A stretch of DNA of 64,000 bases, taken from contig NZ_BSQG01000005.1 of assembly GCF_030268225.1 (NCBI RefSeq), forward strand, positions 1 to 64,000, given 5' to 3'. This DNA is from Nocardiopsis ansamitocini. GTDB lineage: Bacteria; Actinomycetota; Actinomycetes; Streptosporangiales; Streptosporangiaceae. Position numbers and translations under genes: made by a program. Under the pieces are notes generated by a model. The model had not been told where the DNA came from, did not search any database, and saw only the letters and a program-made list of their open reading frames with translations. Each line of letters begins with the position of its first letter. Positions within the stretch are counted from its first letter, which is position 1. Of the stretch, positions 17,527-26,958 are shown piece by piece.

Positions 17527-18774
17527 TCACACCACGTGCACGTGCGGGACGTAGAGGATCCAGCGGCCCCCCGCACCGCGGAAACCCTGCTCCTTGCGCA
17601 TGATCTCCTCCGCGTGGTTCCACGCGAACAACAGCGCGTAGTCGGGGTAGGAGTCGCGAAACGCCTCGACCGGCCGTACCGGGATGTGGGTCCCCGGCGT
17701 CACCCGGCCCTGTTTGGCCGGAGTCGTGTCGCAGACGTAGGAGACCAGTTCGGGGCCGATGCCGCAGAAGTTGGCGACGGTGGCGCTCTTGGCCGTGGCA
17801 CCGTAGGCGACCACCGAACGCCCCTGGTCGCGCAGATCGTGGAGCACGGTGCGGAGGTCGGCGCGCACCCGCTCGACCCGGTCGGCGAAGTCCCGCAGGA
17901 CGATCGGGTCGGCGAGGCCGCGTACGCGCTCCTCGTCGATCAGTCTGGCGACGGCCGCGTCGGGCTCCCGCTTTCCCGCCCGGGCGATGGTGTAGCGGAG
18001 TTCCCCTCCGTGGACGGGGAGGCGTTCGACGTCGACCAGCTCGAATCCGAAGGCCGCGGCCATGGCCTGGACGGAGCGGGCCGTGAAGAAGAAGAAATGC
18101 TCGTCGTAGATCTGGTCGAAGGAGGTCTTCTCGACGATGTCGCCCAGGTAGGGGTCTTCGAAGACGAACACCCCGTGCTCGCCGAGCAGGGCGTCGATTC
18201 CCCTGAAGATCGATTCGATGTAGGGGATGTGGCAGATGGTGTTGGCGGCGTAGACGACGTCGGCCGGCCCCTCCGTGGAACGGACCTGCACCGCTGTGCG
18301 CTCCTCGAAGAACTCGGTGCTCACCCGGAGCCCCTTGTCCCGGGCGGCCTGGGCGACCTTGCCCGACGGTTCGAATCCCAGGTGGCGGACACCCGCGTCG
18401 TGGATCGTCCGCAGCATGACGCCGTCGTTGCAGCCGATCTCGACGACGAAGGGGTCGGTCCGGGTGGCCGTGTGTTCGAGAAGACGCCGTGCCGTGTCCT
18501 CGAAGTGGGAGCGCATCACCGAGGAGCCGGACGAGTAGTACGGGTAGTCCTCGTGGAACATCTTCTCCCGGTCGACCGGCTCGATCAGCTGCACCATGGT
18601 GCACGATCCGCACACCCCGACCGCCAACCGGTAGAAGTACTCGTCCTCGGTTGCCCCGGGGGCCAAAAAACAGTCGGAGAGAGGCTGACGCCCCAGGTCG
18701 AGGAAGCTGGTGACCTGCCCGCCACACACGTGGCAGAGGACGTGCTCGACTCCGGGACCGGACTGTTCAGCCAT
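17527..18774 (-). CDS. NDP-3-amino-hexose 3-C-methyltransferase (TylC3/EvaC/KijD1 type)
   Basis: A 415-residue three-domain sugar C-methyltransferase. The N-terminal zinc-binding region has CHVCGGQ and a later CGSC. A SAM domain follows with VVEIGCNDGVML, and EDPYLGDIVEKTSFDQIYDE is typical of the family. The C-terminal domain carries VVAYGATAKSATVANFCGI. These enzymes methylate C-3 of a 4-keto-2-deoxysugar; in vancosamine and evernitrose pathways the substrate is the 3-amino intermediate. It sits directly after the 3-aminotransferase, which supports that order. The result is a branched quaternary C-3. Confidence 0.93.
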   Translation of the reverse strand: MAEQSGPGVEHVLCHVCGGQVTSFLDLGRQPLSDCFLAPGATEDEYFYRLAVGVCGSCTMVQLIEPVDREKMFHEDYPYYSSGSSVMRSHFEDTARRLLEHTATRTDPFVVEIGCNDGVMLRTIHDAGVRHLGFEPSGKVAQAARDKGLRVSTEFFEERTAVQVRSTEGPADVVYAANTICHIPYIESIFRGIDALLGEHGVFVFEDPYLGDIVEKTSFDQIYDEHFFFFTARSVQAMAAAFGFELVDVERLPVHGGELRYTIARAGKREPDAAVARLIDEERVRGLADPIVLRDFADRVERVRADLRTVLHDLRDQGRSVVAYGATAKSATVANFCGIGPELVSYVCDTTPAKQGRVTPGTHIPVRPVEAFRDSYPDYALLFAWNHAEEIMRKEQGFRGAGGRWILYVPHVHVV

Positions 18775-18823
18775 GCTCGTTTCCCCTTGCTCTCGGGTTG
18801 GATCGAAAAAGGCGGCCTGTGGG

Positions 18824-19936
18824 TCACAGGCCGGCGAGCACCTCTCTCAGGGCGCTGATCACCGCGTCCTGCCGGTCCCGCGACAGCCCGGGGTACATGG
18901 GGAGCGAGAAGATCTCACCGGCGAGGCGCTCCGTCACCGGAAGCGATCCCTTCGCGTAACCGAGGTGGTCGAAACCGCTCATGGTGTGGACCGGCCAGGG
19001 GTAGCTGATATTGAGCGCGATGTCGTGCTCTCTGAGCCGTTCGATGACGGTGTCCCGCTGGGGGTGGCGCACCACGTAGACGTAGTGGACGTGGTCGTTG
19101 CCGTCGGCCGTGGCGGGCAGCACCAGGCCCTCCTGGTCGCCGAGGCCCTCGGCGTAGCGGCGGGCGACCGCGCGGCGCCCCGCGATGTAGTCGTCCAACC
19201 TGCCGAGCTTGCGGCGCAGGATCTCCGCCTGTAGTTCGTCCAGCCTGCTGTTGTGCCCGGGGGTGCGGACCACGTAGTACTGGTCCTCCATGCCGTAGTA
19301 GCGGAGCCGGCGCAGCGCGGCGTCGGTGGCGTCGTCGTCGGTGACGACTGCCCCGCCGTCGCCGTAGGCGCCCAGCACCTTGGTGGGGTAGAAGGAGAAA
19401 GCGGCCGCGTCCCCCATGCTTCCGGCCATACGGCCGTGATGGCGGGCGCCATGGGCCTGGGCGCAGTCCTCCAGGATCGCGAGGCCGTGCTCGGCCGCGA
19501 GGGAGCGCAACGGCTGCATCTCGACGCACTGCCCGTACAGGTGCACCGGTACGAGGGCCTTCGTGCGCGGCGTGATCGCGTCGGCGACCTGGGCGGTGTC
19601 CATGAGGTAGTCGTCTTCGCGCACATCGACGAACACGGGGGTGGCCCCGGTGGCGTCGATCGCGACGACGGTGGGCGCTGCCGTGTTGGAGACCGTGACG
19701 ACCTCGTCCCCCTCGCCGACCCCCAACGCCTGCAGGCCGAGTTTGATGGCGTTGGTCCCGTTGTCGACGCCTACGCAGTGAGTGGCTCCGTGGTAGGCCG
19801 CGAAGTCCTCCTCGAAGGAGCGCACACTCTTGCCGAGCACCAGTTGCCCGGACTCGAAGACCGTTTCGACCGCGTCGAGCAGGTCCGCGCGTTCCCGCTT
19901 GTACTCGGCCAGGTAGTCCCACACACGTATAACCAT
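18824..19936 (-). CDS. NDP-hexose 3-aminotransferase (DegT/DnrJ/EryC1 family; EvaB-like)
   Basis: A 370-residue PLP-dependent sugar aminotransferase. Visible are [19 protein letters not shown] (cofactor phosphate region), EDCAQAHGA, and the Schiff-base lysine K186 in [15 protein letters not shown]. It would transfer an amino group to C-3 of the 3,4-diketo-2-deoxysugar formed by the 2,3-dehydratase. ATG 19936 is preferred over GTG 19942 because GGGAAGG lies five bases before it. It lies 50 bases upstream of the C-methyltransferase and downstream of the N-oxygenase-like gene, giving a compact amino-sugar operon. Confidence 0.93.
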   Translation of the reverse strand: MVIRVWDYLAEYKRERADLLDAVETVFESGQLVLGKSVRSFEEDFAAYHGATHCVGVDNGTNAIKLGLQALGVGEGDEVVTVSNTAAPTVVAIDATGATPVFVDVREDDYLMDTAQVADAITPRTKALVPVHLYGQCVEMQPLRSLAAEHGLAILEDCAQAHGARHHGRMAGSMGDAAAFSFYPTKVLGAYGDGGAVVTDDDATDAALRRLRYYGMEDQYYVVRTPGHNSRLDELQAEILRRKLGRLDDYIAGRRAVARRYAEGLGDQEGLVLPATADGNDHVHYVYVVRHPQRDTVIERLREHDIALNISYPWPVHTMSGFDHLGYAKGSLPVTERLAGEIFSLPMYPGLSRDRQDAVISALREVLAGL

Positions 19937-20014
19937 GTTCACCTTCCCACCGCATGAATGACGGGGCGAAACGGCACCGGGAGGCTCTTCGCGCTGCTCC
20001 GCTGCCTGCTTCTT

Positions 20015-21346
20015 TCAGGGTTGCAGCCGGCCCGACGGGGCCGCGTCTCGTGGATTGCTGCGTCGCGCCGTTGCGGGCACGGACCGCTCACCCACCGGAC
20101 GGGAGGCCCGTGCGCTGACGTAGTCGTTGTCGTGGTCCAGCCCCAGGGCCTGGCCGCTGAGGTAGTCGACGCCGTCGACATAGGTGTAGGGCTGCATGAA
20201 CCAGCCGGCGCGTACGTCGCGGTAGAGCCGCGCGAGGGGGTGGCCCCCCGAATAGGCGGCCCCGCCGACCACGGTGAGGCAGTCGTTGACGATGGCCAGC
20301 GCCATGTGGTTGACCGTCATCTTGGCGCACTGGAACGGGGTCATCATGCGCCTGCCGCGTTCGGCGGGGTCGTCGACGATCCCCTCTGCGACCGCGTCGG
20401 CCTCGGCGAGGGCGGAGGCGGCGGTGACGCGCAGTGCGTACAGGCGGGCTTCGATCTCCGCGACGAGGGTGCGCACGGCCGCCGGCGGATGTGCTCTCCT
20501 GCCGCGGCACTCGGCCACCGCGATGTCGCGCGCGGCCTGGGCGACTCCGACGTAGATCCCCAGCATCGTGATGGAACTGACGGTCTGCCCGGCCAGGACC
20601 GCGTCGTCGCGTGCGCCGACCGCGGTACGGACCACGACCCGCTCGTCTGGCACCGGACAGCGGTCGAAGGCGACGTCCACCGTGCCGGAGGCCCGCATCC
20701 CCAGTCCGTCCCAGGTGTCGATGACGGAGAACCCGGGGGTGTCGCGGGTGAGGACGGGGGCGGCGAGTGCCGTCGGCTCACCCTCCACCTGCCGCTGGGC
20801 GTGGATGACGAAGTGGGTGCCGATCGGGGCGAGGGTCACCAGCGTCTTGCGGCCGGACAGCAGCCATCCGCCTGATCCGTCGGGAACCAGCCTGGTGACG
20901 GCGGACGGATGGTCCTTGACCGCTCCGCACACGACCGCCTCTCCGGTGGCCATCGAACGCAGGAGGCGTTCGGCGGCCATTCGCGCGGGAGCCGTCCCGT
21001 GCCGCCATTCGTAGGCCAGGGTGAGGCCGCGGCTGAACTGGACGTGGAGGGCGAGTGCGGTCGAGGCGTCGGCGTGCGCGACCGCCAGGAGCGCGAGGGC
21101 GACGTCGCCGAGCAGGCCGACCCCCAGACCTCCGAGTTGCGCGGGCACGGTCGCGCCCATCACTCCGTTGCGCCTGAACGTGTCGAAGGTGTCGAAGGGA
21201 AAAGAACCGTGGTGGTCGTTGTGCTGTGCGCTGTCCCGGATCTGCGGGAGGACGCCGTCGATCAGGGCGAGCAGTGCTTTGCCTTCCGGCGTGACCGGTG
21301 CGCCCGTCCCTGCGGGGGCCGTCGGCCGTGCGGTGGGTGTCGGCAT
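20015..21346 (-). CDS. Nitrososynthase-like amino-sugar N-oxygenase (class D flavin monooxygenase)
   Basis: A 443-residue acyl-CoA-dehydrogenase-fold protein. It closely resembles, from memory of the family, TDP-amino-sugar N-oxygenases DnmZ, ORF36/EvdC, RubN8 and KijD3: GVMGATVPAQLGGLGVGLLG, LALHVQFSRGLTLAYEWRHG, TWDGLGMRASGTVDV, GQTVSSITMLGIYVGVAQAA, and LARLYRDVRAGWFMQPYTYV with GVDYLSG. These enzymes oxidise a 3-C-methyl-3-amino sugar to hydroxylamine and nitroso stages using reduced flavin. In daunosamine pathways the homologue DnmZ is needed although the sugar stays an amine. Position next to the aminotransferase and C-methyltransferase strongly supports sugar N-oxidation. ATG 21346 has AGGCGGAG upstream. 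Confidence 0.85.
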   Translation of the reverse strand: MPTPTARPTAPAGTGAPVTPEGKALLALIDGVLPQIRDSAQHNDHHGSFPFDTFDTFRRNGVMGATVPAQLGGLGVGLLGDVALALLAVAHADASTALALHVQFSRGLTLAYEWRHGTAPARMAAERLLRSMATGEAVVCGAVKDHPSAVTRLVPDGSGGWLLSGRKTLVTLAPIGTHFVIHAQRQVEGEPTALAAPVLTRDTPGFSVIDTWDGLGMRASGTVDVAFDRCPVPDERVVVRTAVGARDDAVLAGQTVSSITMLGIYVGVAQAARDIAVAECRGRRAHPPAAVRTLVAEIEARLYALRVTAASALAEADAVAEGIVDDPAERGRRMMTPFQCAKMTVNHMALAIVNDCLTVVGGAAYSGGHPLARLYRDVRAGWFMQPYTYVDGVDYLSGQALGLDHDNDYVSARASRPVGERSVPATARRSNPRDAAPSGRLQP

Positions 21347-21583
21347 CGTGTACTCCGCCTTCCTCTCGCGGCAATCCCGCGCCTTACGAGGGGGCCGGGC
21401 CAAAAGGCCGACCCCCTCGGCGACCGCGCTTCGTCGGCTCATCACCGAGAGTCGCACGGCCGTCCCGGCGGCCGCGTCTCCCCGATTGCGATGCCGTGGA
21501 AAGCGGAGGGCTCACGGCCATCGCAGCAGGTGGCGGGCGGACACAGGAGCAACGGCGGTCGGGCCGAGCAGTGGGGAGGCGCG
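21347..21583 (-). promoter_or_regulatory. Non-coding gap upstream of the amino-sugar operon
   Basis: These 237 bases lie between the YCII gene stop and the N-oxygenase start, both on the minus strand. It probably holds the amino-sugar operon promoter. I saw no coding sequence and no clear hairpin. Confidence 0.35.
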
Positions 21584-21946
21584 TCACATCTCCAGGCCGG
21601 AACCGTCCATGAGCGGACGGACCTCCACTCTGGCGAGCCGGGCGTCGGGGATGCGGGCGGCCACTTCGACGGCGCGCTCCAGGCTGTCGCAGGCGACGAG
21701 GTCGTAGCCGGCCAGGTGCTCCTTGGACTCACCGAACGGACCGTCGGTGGTGATGGGGGCACCGTCTCGGACCTGGACCGTCTTGGTGTTCGAGGGGTCC
21801 GCGAGGACCGATCCCCCCAGCCATTCACCGGACTCGGTGAGTTCTCTGATCAGTTCGGCGTGCTCGGGACCGAGGCGGTCCCGCTCCTCCGGTGACAGCG
21901 CCTCCCAGGTCGCGGGGTTGCTGTAGATGAGCAACATGTACTTCAT
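21584..21946 (-). CDS. DGPF/YCII-related protein
   Basis: A 120-residue protein of the YCII/DGPF family: MKYMLLIYSNPATWEALSPE, the hallmark TTDGPFGESKEHLAGYD, and a conserved ARIPDARLARVEVRP near the C-terminus. These proteins form a small ferredoxin-like fold of unknown activity. In actinobacteria they are characteristic genomic partners of ECF42 sigma factors, one of which is encoded at 33554-34876. ATG 21946 has AGGGGA upstream. It is the last gene of a minus-strand run that includes the exported oxidase. Confidence 0.9.
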   Translation of the reverse strand: MKYMLLIYSNPATWEALSPEERDRLGPEHAELIRELTESGEWLGGSVLADPSNTKTVQVRDGAPITTDGPFGESKEHLAGYDLVACDSLERAVEVAARIPDARLARVEVRPLMDGSGLEM

Positions 21947-22077
21947 GGCGTCCCCTAGCGGTCGTGGGGCCTCCGGGCGAAGCCCCATGTCAGGAGTCGA
22001 ACCGGACGCCACGCGTTCGACGTGCCCGGTCCCGGTCCACCGGGCGAGGCGGTGGACCGCGATCGCCGCAGGGACGG

Positions 22078-23688
22078 CTACGGAAGCCGGATGGACATGG
22101 CGTGCCGGAAGACGTTCCCGGGATCGTAGCGCTTCTTGATCTTCTGCAACCGGGGATAGTTGTCGTTGTAGTAGATCTGCGGCCAGGAGACCCCCGAGGT
22201 GTTCCAGTCGGGGTCGGCGACATCGATGTCGGGGTAGTTGATGTAGCAGCCGGCGTTGACCTCGCCGGGAACAGGGACCCCGCCCGTCTCCGCGTAGACG
22301 TCGCGATAGAAGTCGCGGAGCCAGGCGATGTGGGTGTCGTCCTCGTCGGCGTCCTGCCAGTTCCCCGTGCTGTAAACGGCCTTGAGGATCGAATCGCGCT
22401 GGGCCACCGCGCTGGCCGTGGCGGATACGGCGTTCACCTGCCCGCCGTATCCCGCAAGACTGAGGTGGGCGGCCGGATTGGTGTAGTCCCCGTCGCTGAG
22501 GTGCCGCCAGATCGCGGCGATCTGCGCGGAGGTGTAGCCCTTGCGCAGCTCGGCGGCCTTGTGCTTGTAGCGTCCCCCCGGCTCCTCCGGCCAGTTCTGC
22601 GGACTCAACCAGGCGATGACCTGGCGGCTGTCCACAACGGGGGTGACGCCGACCCTGGCGGTGACCGCCTCGACGTGCTCGGCGAGCAGCGCCTCGGCGT
22701 CGGGGAGGGCGTCGTCGATGACCGCGATCATTCCCATGGTGCCGGCGGAGCGGTGGCTGGCGAGCAGGATGCTCCACAGCGGGGTGAAGGGCGAGTCAGG
22801 GGCGCTGTTGTCCTCGGCCCAGGTGCAGAAGTCGCGGAACAGGGCGGTGAAGGACGTCTCGTCCATGTCGTCCCACGGCCACATGATCGTGTGCCTGCGC
22901 ATACGCGCGGGGGCTTTCGGCAGCAGCCGGGCGGGGGCCGAGGAGTTCACTCCCGGCGTGCGCAGCCAGAACCGCGTCACCACACCGAAGTTGCCGCCGC
23001 CTCCGCCGACGTGCGCCCACCACAGATCCCTGTGCGGGTCGTTCTCCTCCCGGGTCGCGATGACGGCGCCGGCACGGCCCGTCTCGTCGACGACCACGAC
23101 CTCGACCGCGTACAGATGGTCGGCGACCAGGCCGTAGCGTCGCGACAGGTGCCCGTATCCCCCGCCCAGCACGTGCCCGCCCGCGCCGACCTCGAAGCAC
23201 GCCCCTCCCGGAACGGTGACCCCCCATCCCGTGAACAGCGTCCGGTACACGTGCCCCAGGGTCGCGCCCGCGCCCACGGCGAAGGCCCCGACCTTCTTGT
23301 CGTAGAAGACATCGGCCATCGGGGAGACGTCCACGACGACCTGGACATCGGACGAGGTGGTGAAGTCCTCGAAGCAGTGCCCCCCGCTGCGCACGACGAT
23401 CCGCTTCCCGCCCGCCACCGCGGTGGTGACCGCGTCCACCACCTGCTGGGTCGTGCCGACCATGTGGACGGATTCGGGACGGCCCGCGAAACGGTAGTTG
23501 TGGCCGCCCAGCAGGCTCTCGTAACGGGGGTCGTCGGGGGTGATCGCGACCGGGCCGAACACCGGGCCGCAGGCCGCGCCCGAGCGGACGGGCTGGGCGG
23601 CGACGGCCGGAGCGAACGCGGTCGCTCCCAGCGCCGCCCCTCCCACGAGCGCTCCGGTGAGAAACCCTCGGCGTTGCACATCGGTCAC
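22078..23688 (-). CDS. Tat-exported berberine-bridge-type FAD oxidase
   Basis: A 536-residue FAD-linked oxidase of the PCMH/BBE family. The N-terminus has a twin-arginine signal (QRRGFLTGALVGGAALG) ending near AVAAQ, so it should be folded and exported. Bicovalent FAD attachment is indicated by RSGGHCFEDF (histidine) and VPGGACFEVGAGGH (cysteine), and the C-terminal BBE motif is NYPDIDVADPDW with YDPGNVFRHAMSI. Such enzymes oxidise alcohols or form C-C or C-O bonds using oxygen; AknOx and tirandamycin oxidases act late on exported products. GTG 23688 has GGAGG seven bases upstream. A late oxidation outside the cell is plausible. Confidence 0.92.
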   Translation of the reverse strand: MTDVQRRGFLTGALVGGAALGATAFAPAVAAQPVRSGAACGPVFGPVAITPDDPRYESLLGGHNYRFAGRPESVHMVGTTQQVVDAVTTAVAGGKRIVVRSGGHCFEDFTTSSDVQVVVDVSPMADVFYDKKVGAFAVGAGATLGHVYRTLFTGWGVTVPGGACFEVGAGGHVLGGGYGHLSRRYGLVADHLYAVEVVVVDETGRAGAVIATREENDPHRDLWWAHVGGGGGNFGVVTRFWLRTPGVNSSAPARLLPKAPARMRRHTIMWPWDDMDETSFTALFRDFCTWAEDNSAPDSPFTPLWSILLASHRSAGTMGMIAVIDDALPDAEALLAEHVEAVTARVGVTPVVDSRQVIAWLSPQNWPEEPGGRYKHKAAELRKGYTSAQIAAIWRHLSDGDYTNPAAHLSLAGYGGQVNAVSATASAVAQRDSILKAVYSTGNWQDADEDDTHIAWLRDFYRDVYAETGGVPVPGEVNAGCYINYPDIDVADPDWNTSGVSWPQIYYNDNYPRLQKIKKRYDPGNVFRHAMSIRLP

Positions 23689-23769
23689 TTGCCTGCCTCC
23701 TGGGCTGTGGGGGGATCGGTGCCGAACGGCACGGGAGAGAGCACGGTGTCGGGGCGGTAAACGGCCGGG

Positions 23770-24930
23770 CTAGCCACGCAGGGAGCGGGTGAACGCGCGA
23801 AGGTCGTCGACCAGGGACTCGGGGCGCTCCATCGCGGCGAAGTGCCCGCCCCGGTCGAACTCGGTCCAGCGGGTCAGCGAGGGGAGGATCTGCTCGGCGA
23901 ACCTGCGGACCGGGCGCACCGCGTCGAAGGGGTAGGACGCGACCCCGACCGGCATGGCCAGCGGCCAGGGCCCTCCCCACGTTCGCGCGAAAGCGGCGTC
24001 CCCGCGGGCGGACTCGTAGTACAGCTGCGCGCTGGGGCCGGCCGTCTTGGTGAACCAGTAGATCGCGACGTTGGTCAGCAGGTGGTCGCGGTCCACCGCG
24101 TCCTCGGGGGACTTGGCGGAGTCGGTCCACTCCCAGAACTTCTCGACGATCCAGGCGAGCTGGCCGATCGGGGAGTCGGTGAGGCCGTAGGCGAGGGTCT
24201 GCGGCCGGGTGGACTGGATCTTCTGCCACCCCATGCCGTCCTGGACGAACCGGGCCGTGAAGCCGAGCCGTTCCTGGTCGGCGCCGCTGAGGCCGGCCAG
24301 GGCCGCGGAGTCGTCGGGCGGAAACGCCGCCAGCATGTTGACGTGCACTCCGGCGACGTGCTCGGGGTCGGCCAGTCCGAGTTCCAGGGAGATCACCGAG
24401 CCCCAGTCGCCGCCCTGGGCGACGTAGCGTTCATAGCCCAGACGGCTCATGAGCGCGGCCCACGCGCGGGCGACCCGCCGCACGTCCCAGCCGGCTTGGA
24501 CGGTGGGGCCGGAGAAACCGTAACCGGGGATGGCGGGGACGACCACGTGGAAGGCGTCGGCGGGATCCCCGCCGTGGGCCCTCGGGTCGACCAGTGGACC
24601 GATCACCGAGAGGAACTCCGCGACCGAGCCGGGCCAACCGTGGGTGAGGATCACCGGCATGGCGTCGGGTTCGGGGGAACGGACGTGCAGCAGGTGCACG
24701 TTCTCCCCGTCGATCTCGGTGGTGAACTGGGGAAACGCGTTGAGTCTGCGCTCGGCCGCCCGCCAGTCGAAACCGCTGCGCCAGTATTCGGCCAGCTCCT
24801 TGGCATACTCCAGCGGGGTTCCGCGTTCCCAACCGGCTCCCAGTGACCCGTCGGGCCAGCGGGCGGTGGCGAGCCTGCGGTGAAGATCGTCGAGTTCGGC
24901 CTGGGGGATGTCGATACGGAAGGGACGCAT
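23770..24930 (-). CDS. Epoxide hydrolase (EHN-type alpha/beta hydrolase; SgcF-like)
   Basis: A 386-residue protein with the N-terminal EHN cap ([20 protein letters not shown]) and an alpha/beta hydrolase domain. The oxyanion motif is HGWPGS, the nucleophile aspartate lies in QGGDWGS, and the C-terminal histidine is in RGGHFAAME. Epoxide hydrolases of this kind (SgcF, NcsF2, KedF) open the epoxide of nine-membered enediyne cores to a vicinal diol. This gene is therefore good evidence for a nine-membered core. ATG 24930 has AAAGG seven bases upstream. It lies ten bases after the FAD oxidoreductase gene, so the two are co-transcribed. Confidence 0.92.
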   Translation of the reverse strand: MRPFRIDIPQAELDDLHRRLATARWPDGSLGAGWERGTPLEYAKELAEYWRSGFDWRAAERRLNAFPQFTTEIDGENVHLLHVRSPEPDAMPVILTHGWPGSVAEFLSVIGPLVDPRAHGGDPADAFHVVVPAIPGYGFSGPTVQAGWDVRRVARAWAALMSRLGYERYVAQGGDWGSVISLELGLADPEHVAGVHVNMLAAFPPDDSAALAGLSGADQERLGFTARFVQDGMGWQKIQSTRPQTLAYGLTDSPIGQLAWIVEKFWEWTDSAKSPEDAVDRDHLLTNVAIYWFTKTAGPSAQLYYESARGDAAFARTWGGPWPLAMPVGVASYPFDAVRPVRRFAEQILPSLTRWTEFDRGGHFAAMERPESLVDDLRAFTRSLRG

Positions 24931-24940
24931 CGGGTGCCTT

Positions 24941-26350
24941 TCAGGGGTCTCGGCGGACGCGGCCGGTTCCCGGAACCGGGTCCCTGCCCTCACCGGGGAC
25001 GTTCGGGGCCGGCGCGCGGCGCCCGGAATGTCGGAGCACGCGCACGAGGTTGCCCGGGCGCATCAGCGCCTGCGGAGGGTCGATAAGGCCCGCGGCCCGG
25101 ATGAAGGCGTTGGTCAGCGCGGGATCGTGCACAGCGGCGCGTTGGAGCCGGGAGACGTAGGCGTTGGCCAGGCGGGTCTTGACCGTGCGGCGCCCTTCGA
25201 CTCCGGGGTAGCCCAGGTCCGCGCCCGCCGAGAACTCCCAAGGGGATTCGATGTCCTGGGCGAGGTCCCGGAAGAAGGCGAGCGGGTCCGGTTGGGGGTC
25301 GCGGCCGACGTGCCGGCCCAACGTGAGCGACCCCATCGCGGCGACCGTCATGCCCTGGGCGTAGATCGGGTTGAAACTGCACACGGCGTCGCCCATGACC
25401 AGCAGGTTGCGTGGAAAACGGGACAGTCGTTCGTAGTGGTGCCACACGCTCGCGGGAAACCGGAAGGTCACCGGGTCGTCGAGGGGTTCGGCGTCGCGGA
25501 TGGCGGCGTAGACGTCGGGCACCGGAACCGAGCGGGCGAATTCCGCGAACCCCTCCGGATCGGTCGGCGGATGGTCGCCGAGCATTCCGGTGAGCGACAG
25601 CTCCACTGCGCCGCCGTCTCCGGGGAGCCGGTAGAAAAAGGCGCCTCTGGGATGCCCCGGTGTGGCTGCCGGGATGATCGCCAACTCGTCCCCGAAAGGA
25701 TCGGTGTCCAGGCGGTAGTGGCGGGTGGTGTAGGCGAGCCCAATCTTGACGCGCTGCGCCTCGGGGCGCTGGTAGCCGAGTTCCTCCAGCCACAGTGGGG
25801 TCCTCGACCCGCGGCCGGTGGTGTCGACCACGAGATCGGCGGCCACGACCTCCGAGGCCCCGCCGTCGGTGCTCGGCCGGACGCGTACGCCGGTGATCGC
25901 GCTGTTGTCGTTCGTGCTCCTCAGCCCGAGGATGTCGTGGAGCTCCAGGAAACGCACCCGGGACAGTTCCCGCACCCGCGATCGCACGTGGTGCTCCAGG
26001 ACCGGCCTGGTGGCCGGCACGGACAGCAGCCCCGATCGGACCGAGGAAAGACGCCGTCCGTTGAAATACCAGCGGATGTCGCCGCTGAAGTCCCCCGGTC
26101 GGACGCCCCCGGCGACCAGTTCGTCGGTCAGGCCCGGGAACTGCGCTTCCAGGATCTGGTGTCCGCGGGCCACCAGGCCATGGGCGTGGCGGCCATGCGG
26201 GACCCCCCGGCGGGGACCGCGGACACCGGTCAATTCGTCGCGGTCCACGACCACCACTTCGTCGAACACGTCGGCGAGCGCCCGGGCCGCGAGCAGGCCC
26301 GCCATACTGCCGCCGAGTACCACGGCGCGATTTCCGATTCGGTTCGCCAT
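24941..26350 (-). CDS. FAD-dependent oxidoreductase (group A monooxygenase-like)
   Basis: A 469-residue flavoprotein. The FAD-binding motif [13 protein letters not shown] is near residue 14, and the second FAD motif is [17 protein letters not shown] near 310. The middle contains a substrate domain and [10 protein letters not shown], the conserved site after the beta strand. It looks like a single-component monooxygenase or a related saturase/epoxidase. It is placed between the SgcJ-like and epoxide hydrolase genes, with 28- and 10-base gaps, so it may act on the core, for instance to make the epoxide that the hydrolase opens. That order is inference. ATG 26350 has GGAGAGG upstream. Confidence 0.88.
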   Translation of the reverse strand: MANRIGNRAVVLGGSMAGLLAARALADVFDEVVVVDRDELTGVRGPRRGVPHGRHAHGLVARGHQILEAQFPGLTDELVAGGVRPGDFSGDIRWYFNGRRLSSVRSGLLSVPATRPVLEHHVRSRVRELSRVRFLELHDILGLRSTNDNSAITGVRVRPSTDGGASEVVAADLVVDTTGRGSRTPLWLEELGYQRPEAQRVKIGLAYTTRHYRLDTDPFGDELAIIPAATPGHPRGAFFYRLPGDGGAVELSLTGMLGDHPPTDPEGFAEFARSVPVPDVYAAIRDAEPLDDPVTFRFPASVWHHYERLSRFPRNLLVMGDAVCSFNPIYAQGMTVAAMGSLTLGRHVGRDPQPDPLAFFRDLAQDIESPWEFSAGADLGYPGVEGRRTVKTRLANAYVSRLQRAAVHDPALTNAFIRAAGLIDPPQALMRPGNLVRVLRHSGRRAPAPNVPGEGRDPVPGTGRVRRDP

Positions 26351-26378
26351 CGCAGACCTCTCCTCAGTCCCGGGTGGG

Positions 26379-26801
26379 TCAGACGGCACCGATCGGCGTG
26401 TTCTGGTATCCGGTGATGAGCCATCCCGCACCGCTCTTGACCAGCACCCAGCTGGCTCTGATGGCGCGTTCGGGTGTCACCTGCTCATCGCCCGGCGCGA
26501 GTATTCCGCCCTGGGTGACCAACAGCGCGGCGTTGTCGTCCAACCGCTTGACCAGGAGGGGGTCCCCCACGACCCGCGTTCCCTTGAAGGGGCCGGCATA
26601 GGCGTTGGCCATGAAGGAGCGGATCTGCTCCCGACCGACCAGGTAGACGTCTCCGGGCAGGATCAGGCTGGCGTCCTCGGTGAAAACGGCGGCGAACAAG
26701 TCCGCGTCGTTCTTCTCCCATGCCTCGACGATCCGGGCCGGCACGCTCTTCAGGGCGGCCATCTCCTCGGGCGACGTGGTCTTCGTGCTTTCGGTGGTCA
26801 T
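26379..26801 (-). CDS. NTF2-like (SnoaL-type) protein similar to SgcJ
   Basis: A 140-residue NTF2-superfamily protein: ARIVEAWEKNDADLFAAVFT, DASLILPGDVYLVGREQI and the ending LVKSGAGWLITGYQNTPIGA. The size and these phrases match SgcJ and its homologues, which are conserved in nine-membered enediyne clusters and have been shown structurally to have a ligand pocket. Its function is thought to be in core formation or processing, but is not settled. ATG 26801 has AGAGGAAA upstream. It is first in a run with the FAD oxidoreductase and the epoxide hydrolase. Confidence 0.88.
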   Translation of the reverse strand: MTTESTKTTSPEEMAALKSVPARIVEAWEKNDADLFAAVFTEDASLILPGDVYLVGREQIRSFMANAYAGPFKGTRVVGDPLLVKRLDDNAALLVTQGGILAPGDEQVTPERAIRASWVLVKSGAGWLITGYQNTPIGAV

Positions 26802-26958
26802 CGGTTTCCTCTCTTCGTCTTCCGGACGGGCGGGCGGTGGGGACCGGACCTCGACGACGGCCGCACGGCCCCCGGGCCGTTTCCGGTTACGGGGCTGACC
26901 CTTCGCGATGCGAATCCCCCGGCACTTCTTGCATCGTCGTCCCCGCCGCACCGGTTCG

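Noticed and set aside
20043-20061. Third copy of the GCGTCTCCTGGATTG element
   Set aside because: It lies within the 3' end of the N-oxygenase gene and has a mismatch in the core plus a diverged end. It is too weak to call as an operator.
20015-21346. Ordinary acyl-CoA dehydrogenase of fatty acid catabolism
   Set aside because: No beta-oxidation neighbours are present, and the sequence phrases and the amino-sugar context fit N-oxygenases better.
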